Shown: positions 8,155 through 15,561 of the stretch, piece after piece
How positions within the stretch are numbered: the first letter of the stretch is position 1
Layout: each line of letters opens with the position of its first letter
Assembly: GCA_963922315.1 (NCBI GenBank)
Contig: CAWUID010000003.1
Location: 1-64,000, forward strand
Reading direction: 5' to 3'
From: JAHDBG01 sp963922315
GTDB taxonomy: Bacteria; Pseudomonadota; Gammaproteobacteria; Chromatiales; Chromatiaceae
DNA length: 64,000 nucleotides
Made by a program: the position numbers and the translations under genes
The notes under the pieces: generated by a model
The model's input: the letters and a program-made list of their open reading frames with translations, nothing else
What the model was told of the DNA's origin: nothing
Database searches by the model: none

Positions 8155-9408
8155 ATGTTACAACTGAAATCCCGCATACTGGCTTGTTGCTTCATCAGCC
8201 TGAGCAGCATGGCTGCGCTGGCGCAAACATTGCCGGCACATATCTTCAGCCGAGGTGTAGAACAGGCGAAGGTGCTGTTAGTGGACAAAGCAGCCCGTCA
8301 GGCACACCTGGTGGAAATACAGGGCGACCAGCCGGTCAGCGTCAGAACCTACACAGATTTGTTGTTTGGTGAAAATGACGGGCCGAAAGTTGTTGCCGGC
8401 GATAAAAAAACACCAGAAGGGGTGTATCAGGTCACCCGTTACCTGTCAGGTACAGAATTAGACGCGCGTTATGGTGCTGGTGCTTTTCCACTGAATTATC
8501 CGAATCCGGTGGATCGGATAGAAGGACGGGCAGGTAGTGGTATCTGGTTACATGGACGGGATGACGCTGATCAGGAAAAAATTGTTACTCGTGGTTGTGT
8601 TGCTTTTACCAATCCGGATATTGCCGGACTGCAGGATATTCTCACAGAAAGCACACCTGTCGTGCTCGCTTCACAAATAGACTATGTGGCAGCAGATACT
8701 TACACCCGTGAGCGGGCGCGTCTTTTAGGCTTGCTGGATGACTATCTTAAAGCCTGGCGAGCAGGTGATTCTGCTGCATTAAATGGCTTATTGCACTCCG
8801 ACTTTCAAGCTGGTGGCAAAGATCGCGCTGCCTGGCTGGAGCGGAAAAAGTGGATTCATCAGGCAGTACCACAGCGGGTGATCAATGCTCAGGATGTGCA
8901 GATTCTGCGCGAAAGCGAAGATCAGGTTATGTACCAGTATGTTCAATCGTATTGTGCGGATAACATTTACACCCGAGGTACCAAACAGCTGTATTTCAAG
9001 GCTCAGAACGGACAGCTAAAACTGGTGACCGAGCGTTTCAGTCCATTACCCACTTTGCCGATGGATGAAGCGCGTCTCAGCAAGTTCATCAGCAGTTGGC
9101 TGCAAAGCTGGAATGATAATGATGTACAGAGTTATATTCGCCACTACAGCCCGCAGTTTACAGATAGCAAAGGGCGCGATCTGGCGGGTTATAAAGCCTA
9201 CAAAACAGATGTGTTTCGTCAAAGACCAGATCAGCGAATTAACATTGAGCGGGTGCAGGTGACGCCGTTGCGCGGTAACAAATATCAACTGGAATTTACT
9301 CAGGATTACGCCAGTCGTGCATACCGCGACAAAGGCAGAAAAACCCTGATTGTGAACGGGTGTCTGGATGAGTTGGTGATAGAAAAAGAAACCTGGACCG
9401 CTTTATGA
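8155..9408 (+). CDS. L,D-transpeptidase-fold peptidase with NTF2-like domains (Csd6/Pgp2-like)
   Basis: This is a predicted periplasmic peptidoglycan enzyme of 417 residues with a signal peptide (1-23). The YkuD catalytic domain spans about residues 30-180, with H133 in WLHGRDD, R146 and the catalytic C148 in TRGCVAF. The rest resembles two NTF2/SnoaL-like repeats, about 185-300 and 305-417. This layout matches Helicobacter Csd6 and Campylobacter Pgp2, which act as L,D-carboxypeptidases trimming tetrapeptide stems to tripeptides, not as crosslinkers. It overlaps the next gene, a Csd4-like peptidase, by ATGA, which strongly supports that assignment. An AGAGGA ribosome site precedes the ATG. 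True L,D-transpeptidase activity cannot be excluded. Confidence 0.85.
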   Translation: MLQLKSRILACCFISLSSMAALAQTLPAHIFSRGVEQAKVLLVDKAARQAHLVEIQGDQPVSVRTYTDLLFGENDGPKVVAGDKKTPEGVYQVTRYLSGTELDARYGAGAFPLNYPNPVDRIEGRAGSGIWLHGRDDADQEKIVTRGCVAFTNPDIAGLQDILTESTPVVLASQIDYVAADTYTRERARLLGLLDDYLKAWRAGDSAALNGLLHSDFQAGGKDRAAWLERKKWIHQAVPQRVINAQDVQILRESEDQVMYQYVQSYCADNIYTRGTKQLYFKAQNGQLKLVTERFSPLPTLPMDEARLSKFISSWLQSWNDNDVQSYIRHYSPQFTDSKGRDLAGYKAYKTDVFRQRPDQRINIERVQVTPLRGNKYQLEFTQDYASRAYRDKGRKTLIVNGCLDELVIEKETWTAL

Positions 9409-10829
9409 GATCAGGTTATGGTCTTATCGGGATCATTGTGATCCTGTTAAGCCCGTACCTGCCAGCAATCGGCACTACTCAACACCATACTTATTTTTCT
9501 GGTACCGATTATGCCCTGGATGTGTATCGCATTCAGGGAGAACGATCAGGCAAAACACTCCTGATTATTGGGGGTATTCAGGGCGATGAGCCCGGAGGCT
9601 ATCGGGCTGCAGACCGATATGTTGATGTCAGTCTGAGCCAAGGTCAGCTCATAATTGTGCCCAGAGCAAATTTAAAAGCGATTATGTTGGGTCAGCGCGG
9701 GCCGGATGGTGACATGAACCGACAGTTTCATGATCAACCCTGGTCGGGTCCGATGCTGCCGGTGGTCAGAAAAATACAACGTCTGATAGCTGAAGCTGAT
9801 GTATTGCTGAATCTGCATGAGGGTTGGGGTTATCATCGTCCCACTTATGTTGATGCGCAACGTAATCCGGACCGGTACGGTCAGTCTCTGATCGTTGATG
9901 CGGACGTCTATACTTGTGCAGATGGCACGCAGTTATCCCTCGGCAAGATCGGGCAGAAAGTGCTGCGGCGGGTCAATCAGCAGATCGCTGATCCGGCTTA
10001 TCATCTGCACTATTTCAATACACGCACCGGAAAACCAGATACATCGCATAGTGCGATGCGTAAAACAGCGACCTATTACGCACTTCGGCAACATTGCATC
10101 CCGGCATTTGGCGTTGAATCGTCTAAAAATCTGCCTGATTTAGCGACTAAGATCAAATATCAGCAGTTAGTGATCAATGCATTCATGCAGCATCTGAACA
10201 TTCTGCCACAAATGCCTGCTGATCTGACGACGATGCCAGACTGGGTAGTGGCACGTGTGCTGGTGGCTGGAGTGGAACATTGGGTACGGGATGGCGACCA
10301 GTTGCTGGTGCCACCAGGTGCATCAGTGACGGTGGAAGGCATGCAGGGTAATTACCGGCGTGGTTATACCGCTGACATTCTGCAATATGGTGGATTACAG
10401 GATCAGCAGCGTCGGGTGCGGATACGCCAGGATACAGAACTGGTGTTGCGACATGATCAGCGTATTGTTGGCAGGGTACAGCTCCGGGTGAGCCAGACGC
10501 AGCTTGGGCCACCTTATTTCATTGTTGAAAAAAATGGCCAACCGCTGATTGTGTCACATAATCAGGTGATGCAACTTGCCCGGACAGATCAGATGGTGAT
10601 ACGCACCAGTCTGGGGCAGGATGACCCGGTGGCCAAGATTAATTTTAAGGGTTGGGTGCCGCCTGGTGTCTATAACCGGGGGGATGATCGTGGTTATAAA
10701 ATCATGGCCCGTGATCGGCTGCAAACCAAATATTCAGTGCGAGGGCGTGGAAAGTTGTACCCGGTTGTCGCGCAGAATGCCCAGGGTCGGGTTGTGGCCA
10801 GATTCTATGTCCGCATTACAGAATATTGA
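9405..10829 (+). CDS. M14/M99-type zinc carboxypeptidase (Csd4/Pgp1-like)
   Basis: This is a predicted periplasmic D,L-carboxypeptidase that cuts peptidoglycan tripeptide stems to dipeptides. The 474-residue protein has an N-terminal signal or anchor (1-24). Its carboxypeptidase domain contains GGIQGDEPGGY, with zinc ligands Q59 and E62, then H138 in NLHEGWG, and a likely catalytic E238 in FGVES. The Gln-Glu-His zinc set, in place of the usual His-Glu-His, is the hallmark of Helicobacter Csd4, a determinant of helical shape. Residues beyond about 270 form extra beta-rich domains, also like Csd4. It overlaps the upstream Csd6-like gene by four bases. Confidence 0.85.
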   Translation: MRSGYGLIGIIVILLSPYLPAIGTTQHHTYFSGTDYALDVYRIQGERSGKTLLIIGGIQGDEPGGYRAADRYVDVSLSQGQLIIVPRANLKAIMLGQRGPDGDMNRQFHDQPWSGPMLPVVRKIQRLIAEADVLLNLHEGWGYHRPTYVDAQRNPDRYGQSLIVDADVYTCADGTQLSLGKIGQKVLRRVNQQIADPAYHLHYFNTRTGKPDTSHSAMRKTATYYALRQHCIPAFGVESSKNLPDLATKIKYQQLVINAFMQHLNILPQMPADLTTMPDWVVARVLVAGVEHWVRDGDQLLVPPGASVTVEGMQGNYRRGYTADILQYGGLQDQQRRVRIRQDTELVLRHDQRIVGRVQLRVSQTQLGPPYFIVEKNGQPLIVSHNQVMQLARTDQMVIRTSLGQDDPVAKINFKGWVPPGVYNRGDDRGYKIMARDRLQTKYSVRGRGKLYPVVAQNAQGRVVARFYVRITEY

Positions 10830-10861
10830 ATTATAAGTGGCAGTGTTCGCCAGGATATATG

Positions 10862-10900
10862 CAGGAAGCTTTCTCAATCCGTTTCATGGCTTGATTCTGG
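10862..10900 (+). repeat. Dispersed 39-base repeat, copy 1
   Basis: This stretch, in the gap between the Csd4-like gene and the Rpn gene, matches 13751-13789 at about 30 of 39 positions in the same orientation. The best part is TCTCAATC...TTCATGG.TTGATTC.GG. Function is unknown. No open reading frame covers it. Confidence 0.5.
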
Positions 10901-10987
10901 AAATAACCCAAATTTGATTTTGGTACCTGATCCTGGTTGAAGAAGTTTGTCAGCCTTGATTAGTGGTGCTGTATAGAGAAACAAACA

Positions 10988-11917
10988 ATGTCACGAAAAC
11001 TGATCAGTTTCGACTGGGCAATGAAGAAATTGCTCAGAAGCAAAGCGAACTTTGAAATCCTGGAAGGGTTTATGAGTGAGCTTCTGAAAGATGATATTCA
11101 GATTCTTGAAATCCTCGAAAGTGGTAGCAACAAAGACAGTAGTCAGGATAAATCTAACCAGGTTGATCTGAAGGTTAAGAATCAAAAGGGTGAAATTATT
11201 ATCATTGAGGTGCAATATCAACGTGAATATGACTATCTGCAAAGAGTATTGTTTGGGACATCAAAAGTTATTACAGAGCATCTTAGTAAAAGCGAACCTT
11301 ACTCAAAAGTGATTAAAGTTATTTCAGTCAATATTCTCTATTTTAATCTGGGTCAGGGTGTGGATTATGTTTATTACGGCATGACCAGCTTTCAGGGGCT
11401 GCATCATCAGGATATACTGGGCTTGTCGAAAGAGCAGAAAGCGCTTTATCAAAAACATACAATACAAGAAATATTTCCTGAATACTACCTGATCAAGGTG
11501 AATAGTTTTGATGATATGGCCAAAGACACCTTAGATGAGTGGATATACTTTCTGAAAAATGAAGAAATAAAAGAAGATTTCAAAGCAAAAGGCCTGAAAA
11601 AAGCGAAGCAGGAGCTCGATATTCTGAAATTGCCGGAGAAAGAACGTCTGGCTTATGAAAGATACCAGGATGATTTGCACTACCAGGCTAGTATGGTCGA
11701 GTCATCTTACACCGTCGGTATGAAAAAGGGCATGGAAAAGGGCAGGAAAGAGGGTAAGGAAGAAGGCAGAAAAGAAGGTAAAGAGGAAGGTAAGAAGGAG
11801 CGGGATATTGAAATAGCCAGGAATCTACTGAGTGCCGATGTGCTTGATATACAAATGGTTGCTCAAATGACAGGATTAACCTTAAAAGAAGTCGAAAAGA
11901 TAAAGTTTTCTTTGTGA
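10988..11917 (+). CDS. Rpn-family PD-(D/E)XK nuclease (putative transposase family)
   Basis: The 309-residue protein has the Rpn/PDDEXK arrangement. It opens with SFDWAMKKLLRSKANFEILEGF, and the nuclease core has D60 in QVDLKV and E74-x-Q76 in IIIEVQYQ. Rpn proteins promote DNA breakage and RecA-independent recombination in E. coli, and recent work implicates some in phage defence. Residues about 240-275 form a charged Gly/Glu/Lys repeat encoded by a 24-base imperfect tandem repeat, followed by a short helical tail. The gene is AT-rich compared with the flanking csd and lpt genes, which suggests transfer. It ends 11 bases from the convergent lptB. No terminal inverted repeats were seen. Confidence 0.82.
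   Translation: MSRKLISFDWAMKKLLRSKANFEILEGFMSELLKDDIQILEILESGSNKDSSQDKSNQVDLKVKNQKGEIIIIEVQYQREYDYLQRVLFGTSKVITEHLSKSEPYSKVIKVISVNILYFNLGQGVDYVYYGMTSFQGLHHQDILGLSKEQKALYQKHTIQEIFPEYYLIKVNSFDDMAKDTLDEWIYFLKNEEIKEDFKAKGLKKAKQELDILKLPEKERLAYERYQDDLHYQASMVESSYTVGMKKGMEKGRKEGKEEGRKEGKEEGKKERDIEIARNLLSADVLDIQMVAQMTGLTLKEVEKIKFSL
11741..11800 (+). repeat. 24-base imperfect tandem repeat inside the Rpn gene
   Basis: About two and a half units (11741-11764, 11765-11788, 11789-11800) encode GRKEGKEE, GRKEGKEE and GKKE. The unit length is a multiple of three, so gain or loss of a copy keeps the frame and only changes the length of the charged linker. Confidence 0.7.
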
Positions 11918-11928
11918 GTAGCTCTGAG

Positions 11929-12696
11929 CTACAAGCGAAAGTGTTCGCCGAGATACACGGCCCGCACTTCGGGGTGTGCCATAATATCTGCGGGTGACCC
12001 TTCGGTGAGCACTCTTCCCTGGTTGATGATATAAGCGCGAGTACAGATGCCCAGTGTTTCACGCACACTATGATCAGTGATCAGGATGCCGATGCCCCGC
12101 TTGCTCAGGCCGCTCACTATCTGCTGAATATCAGAGACTGAAATCGGATCTACTCCGGCAAATGGTTCATCCAGCAGAATAAATCCCGGTTCTGCTGCCA
12201 AGGCACGCGCAATCTCCAGACGGCGGCGCTCGCCCCCGGATAAGCTGAGCGCTGAATTATCAGCCAGATGTTGCAGACTGAACTCTGCCAGCAGCTCATC
12301 GCAACGGGCCTGACGTTGTGATTTGTCCAGACTCGCTCGTGTTTCCAGAATTGCCAGTACATTCTGCGCAACGGTCAGTTTGCGAAAAATCGAGGGTTCC
12401 TGTGCCAGATAACCGAGCCCGGCCTGAGCCCGTTTATGCATCGGCTGATCCGTGACTTCTTGCGAGCCTAGCCAGACCTGTCCGGAATCAACCGGTACCA
12501 GGCCCGCAATCATATAAAAACACGTTGTTTTACCTGCCCCGTTCGGGCCGAGCAGGCCCACGATCTCACCACGACCCAGTTGCATTGACACGCCATTCAC
12601 TACTGCCCGGCCGTGATATTGTTTGGCCAGATCAGTTGCCCGCAACACATCCGGTGATGTTACTGCCGGCGTTGGTCTGTGCCGGAAGATGGGCAT
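11929..12696 (-). CDS. lptB: Lipopolysaccharide export ABC transporter ATPase LptB
   Basis: LptB powers extraction of LPS from the inner membrane together with LptF/G and LptC. The 255-residue ATPase has Walker A GPNGAGKTTC (residues 34-43), the ABC signature LSGGERRR, Walker B FILLDEPFAGVDP and the switch histidine in ITDHSVRE. Its ATG shares one base with the lptA stop codon. It is the last gene of lptC-lptA-lptB. kdsC/kdsD and rpoN, common lpt neighbours in gammaproteobacteria, are not adjacent here. Confidence 0.96.
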   Translation of the reverse strand: MPIFRHRPTPAVTSPDVLRATDLAKQYHGRAVVNGVSMQLGRGEIVGLLGPNGAGKTTCFYMIAGLVPVDSGQVWLGSQEVTDQPMHKRAQAGLGYLAQEPSIFRKLTVAQNVLAILETRASLDKSQRQARCDELLAEFSLQHLADNSALSLSGGERRRLEIARALAAEPGFILLDEPFAGVDPISVSDIQQIVSGLSKRGIGILITDHSVRETLGICTRAYIINQGRVLTEGSPADIMAHPEVRAVYLGEHFRL

Positions 12697-13181
12697 TATT
12701 CAGTCGCCTGTAGTGTCATCTGCACGCGCTGTTTACCAGCCGCTGCGCCGCCTGCCTTCAGTATCTGCCGTCGTCGGTCATAGATGACCCGATCACTCTG
12801 CATCACGTCTCCGGCCTGTCGTAACACCACTTCTCCGCTTAAGGTTAACTGTGCGCTTTGCACCAGATAGTCTGCGCGCTGTGCCTGTGCCTGTATCCAG
12901 CCGGATGCTGTCTTCTGCCGGAATCTGACCGGTGTTCCTCGCGCGATCAGTCGGCTGGGTTGTTGTTGCGCATCATGTTGTACGGTGATCTGATCTGCCA
13001 GAATCTGCATATTGCCTTGCCGCAGGTCAACTTGCCCGCGATAGATGCTTTGTCCTTCATTCAGTGCCACGCTGTCTGCGGACAGCTGAATCGGTACAGG
13101 CTCCGGTGTGGGTGCGGCCTGTGCCCAGCCGACCCAGGCAATACAACATAACGCTAAACTGTTAACTATCTGCCGGAACAT
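12696..13181 (-). CDS. lptA: LPS transport periplasmic protein LptA
   Basis: LptA forms the beta-jellyroll bridge carrying LPS across the periplasm. The start at 13181 gives 161 residues with a signal peptide ending near AQAAP, followed by the OstA-type repeat PIQLSADSVALNEGQSIYRG. The upstream in-frame extension lies inside lptC and is not signal-like. It overlaps lptC by 20 bases and touches lptB, so the three are translated from one transcript. Confidence 0.92.
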   Translation of the reverse strand: MFRQIVNSLALCCIAWVGWAQAAPTPEPVPIQLSADSVALNEGQSIYRGQVDLRQGNMQILADQITVQHDAQQQPSRLIARGTPVRFRQKTASGWIQAQAQRADYLVQSAQLTLSGEVVLRQAGDVMQSDRVIYDRRRQILKAGGAAAGKQRVQMTLQATE

Positions 13182-13728
13182 AGGTGCCCTCAACCTCATG
13201 CAAAAATTCGAGTTTGAGCGGTGCTTGTAACCAGGCCCGCATGCCCACTGCCCGCAATTGTTGCGAGCCACTGTTGATCTGTACCGGTTGTGCCGTTTCC
13301 AGATAACGGCGTGGCAACTGTATCTGGAGTGTTTCGGTCTGTAATTGTATCGGTGCTGTAGTGGCAGAAGCAGCCCGGCTGAGTTGTATTGCACCGGACA
13401 AGGACAAGGTATCTCCGCTCGCATCCAACCAGCCTGAGTTTGCTACCATACGCCACGGCGGTTCGTCTGCCGGATACAGGGTCAGGGCTGGTTGCTGCAA
13501 TTGTGTGCCGGTGTTGCCGGCAAAATGACGGATTTCCGCAGTTTGTAAGCTGCGCTCAGGCTGTCCGTTAGCGTCCAGTGTAGTGATTTTTACCCCACGC
13601 AGATAATAATCCACGATCTGATCATGCGCAGCAACCGGTGTCGCCGGGGCTGATGTGTCTGAACTGACCCACCAGACAGTGCCTGTCACCAGCATCAGCA
13701 GAATCAGGCTCAGCCCGAATGTACGCAC
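13162..13728 (-). CDS. lptC: LPS export protein LptC
   Basis: LptC is a single-span inner-membrane protein that passes LPS from LptBFG to LptA. The 188 residues have an N-terminal transmembrane segment (about 4-22, FGLSLILLMLVTGTVWWV) and a periplasmic domain with YYLRGVKITTLDANGQP. The start is a GTG at 13728 with an AGGGA ribosome site eight bases upstream. It is the first gene of lptC-lptA-lptB and faces anmK across a 185-base divergent region that must hold both promoters. Confidence 0.92.
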   Translation of the reverse strand: MRTFGLSLILLMLVTGTVWWVSSDTSAPATPVAAHDQIVDYYLRGVKITTLDANGQPERSLQTAEIRHFAGNTGTQLQQPALTLYPADEPPWRMVANSGWLDASGDTLSLSGAIQLSRAASATTAPIQLQTETLQIQLPRRYLETAQPVQINSGSQQLRAVGMRAWLQAPLKLEFLHEVEGTYVPADS

Positions 13729-13750
13729 GCCATTTTCCCTCAGTCAATGC

Positions 13751-13789
13751 CAGGGGGTGTTCTCAATCAACTTCATGGTTTGATTCCGG
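13751..13789 (+). repeat. Dispersed 39-base repeat, copy 2
   Basis: This is the second copy of the repeat at 10862-10900, in the lptC/anmK divergent region. This copy also contains the inverted pair AATCAA/TTGATT around CTTCATGGT, which is only partly kept in copy 1. It could be a regulatory site or a remnant mobile sequence. Confidence 0.5.
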
Positions 13790-13913
13790 CCTTTTTCTGC
13801 GCTGACTGTGTTGCAACTCGTCGCAATAGAATCACTATGACTCCTCATTGCGCCTTGTCAGCACAAAAAATGACTCGACATCATTTCCACTCAGCTCATT
13901 GAGAACGTCTCCT

Positions 13914-15029
13914 ATGGCAGAATCTTATATCGGCCTGATGTCAGGCACCAGTATGGATGGCATTGATGCGGTATTAGCAGACCTCAGCAGTCAGCAGCCG
14001 GTGTTGCTGAATACGCATCATCACCCATGGCCGCCGGGGTTACATCGTCGTTTGCAGGCTGTTGCACAAGGTCAGGCGTTGTCTGCGGCAGAGTTTGCAC
14101 AGCTGGATGCGGACGCTGGCGTATGTTTTGCTCAGGCTGCTCAGGCGGTGATGCCGGCAGCGGGTGCATCTGCCATCCGGGCGATCGGATCACATGGACA
14201 GACGGTCGCGCATGCGCCTGATGGTGCGCCCGGCTACAGTTTGCAATTGGGTAATCCGCATCTGATTGCGGAACATACGGGGATCACAACCGTTGCTGAT
14301 TTCCGGAGACGTGATGTAGCGGCATATGGCCAGGGTGCACCACTGGTGCCTGCTTTTCATCAGGCGCTGTTTCGTCGTCCAGGCGAGAACCGGGTCATTC
14401 TGAATATTGGTGGTATCGCGAATCTGACCTGGCTTGCCGGGACAGCAGATAGTCCGGTGACTGGTTTTGATACTGGCCCTGGCAATTGTTTGCTGGATAC
14501 CTGGGTACAACAACAGACTGGTCGGCCGTTTGATGCTCAGGGTGATTTTGCCCGCGCTGGCGCCTGTCAGTCTGATTTGTTACAACGTTGGTTGCAGGAT
14601 CCTTATTTTGTTGCACCAGCACCCAAAAGCACCGGCACAGATTATTTTTCATCTGACTGGTTGACCCGGCAATGCGGCGCAACTTATCAGCCAGCCGATG
14701 TGCAGGCAACCCTGGTGGCATTGACCGTACAGACGATTACGCAGGCAATTATGTGTCATTATCCGGCCACGGATCGTGTGCTGGCATGTGGTGGTGGCTG
14801 GCATAATCCGGTGTTGCGGCAGGCGTTGACTGATGCCTTGCCCTGCCCGCTTGAGAGTACGGAAGCCCACGGTCTGGCACCTGACTGGGTCGAAGCCACC
14901 GCGTTTGCCTGGCTGGCGCAACAACGGTTGCACAAATTACCGGGCAATCTGCCGGATGTTACCGGGGCGAGTGGCCCGCGTCTGCTGGGGGTGATTTATG
15001 CAGGCGATGCTGATCTGCATTCCCGGTAA
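13914..15029 (+). CDS. anmK: Anhydro-N-acetylmuramic acid kinase
   Basis: AnmK opens the 1,6-anhydro ring and phosphorylates anhMurNAc to MurNAc-6-phosphate during peptidoglycan recycling. With the ATG at 13914 the product is 371 residues, the family length. It begins with YIGLMSGTSMDGIDAVL, and the sugar-kinase phosphate motif TGFDTGPGNCLLD lies at about residues 182-194. An upstream in-frame start at 13848 would add 22 unsupported residues. Its last 71 bases overlap the convergent thioredoxin gene. nagZ, amgK, murU and ampG also lie in this window. Confidence 0.95.
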   Translation: MAESYIGLMSGTSMDGIDAVLADLSSQQPVLLNTHHHPWPPGLHRRLQAVAQGQALSAAEFAQLDADAGVCFAQAAQAVMPAAGASAIRAIGSHGQTVAHAPDGAPGYSLQLGNPHLIAEHTGITTVADFRRRDVAAYGQGAPLVPAFHQALFRRPGENRVILNIGGIANLTWLAGTADSPVTGFDTGPGNCLLDTWVQQQTGRPFDAQGDFARAGACQSDLLQRWLQDPYFVAPAPKSTGTDYFSSDWLTRQCGATYQPADVQATLVALTVQTITQAIMCHYPATDRVLACGGGWHNPVLRQALTDALPCPLESTEAHGLAPDWVEATAFAWLAQQRLHKLPGNLPDVTGASGPRLLGVIYAGDADLHSR

Positions 15030-15561
15030 TCAATTGTTGTAGTATCGGTTCCAGGGTGGTTCTGTGTACTTCGCCCTGCTGGCGGAATATCACTTTGCCA
15101 CCAGGTGCTGCTACAAGTGTGTAGGGCAGGGCATCGAATCGGTTACCCAACTGGCGTGCCAGTGTCATCGCTGGCAGGTTGCCCAGCAGGATCGGGTAGT
15201 TGACGCCATAGGTATCAGCAAAAGTACGCACCTGTTCCGGGTCGTCGATGGCAATACCGACAAATTGCACCTGATCGGTTTGATAGTGTTCCTGCAGCTC
15301 GACAAACATCGGCGTTTCTTTACGGCAGGGTGGGCACCAGGTAGCCCAGAAATTGAGCACCAGAATCTGGTCCTGCCATTCGGTACTCAGGCGTAATTTC
15401 CCTTCCAGATCCGGGTATTGAAAATCAGGTAGCTGAGACTGTTCCGGTGGAATGATCAGTTCTGTGCCGGAGGATGGTTGGTATTCGCGCCATAGCCAGC
15501 CAGCCAGCATGCCGAGCATCAGGCCCAGCAGGGCGAACCCTACCCAATATAATGGCTTCAT
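14959..15561 (-). CDS. TlpA-like membrane-anchored thioredoxin
   Basis: This 200-residue protein has an N-terminal membrane anchor (about 5-25) and a periplasmic thioredoxin fold. The redox motif WCPPC (near residue 75) is preceded by VLNFWATWC, and the cis-proline segment is DALPYTLV. It resembles TlpA/ResA reductases that act on cytochrome or envelope disulfides. Its ATG overlaps the dsbD stop by four bases, so DsbD probably supplies its electrons. The 3' end overlaps anmK on the other strand by 71 bases. The substrate is unknown. Confidence 0.85.
   Translation of the reverse strand: MKPLYWVGFALLGLMLGMLAGWLWREYQPSSGTELIIPPEQSQLPDFQYPDLEGKLRLSTEWQDQILVLNFWATWCPPCRKETPMFVELQEHYQTDQVQFVGIAIDDPEQVRTFADTYGVNYPILLGNLPAMTLARQLGNRFDALPYTLVAAPGGKVIFRQQGEVHRTTLEPILQQLITGNADQHRLHKSPPADAGHSPR

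Noticed and set aside
10988..11917. Rpn gene as a complete insertion sequence
   Set aside because: No terminal inverted repeats or target duplications flank it. The family name transposase is historical.
10862..13789. The two 39-base repeats as ends of a composite transposon
   Set aside because: The interval contains the essential lptCAB operon. The copies are only about 77% identical, and no target duplication is visible.
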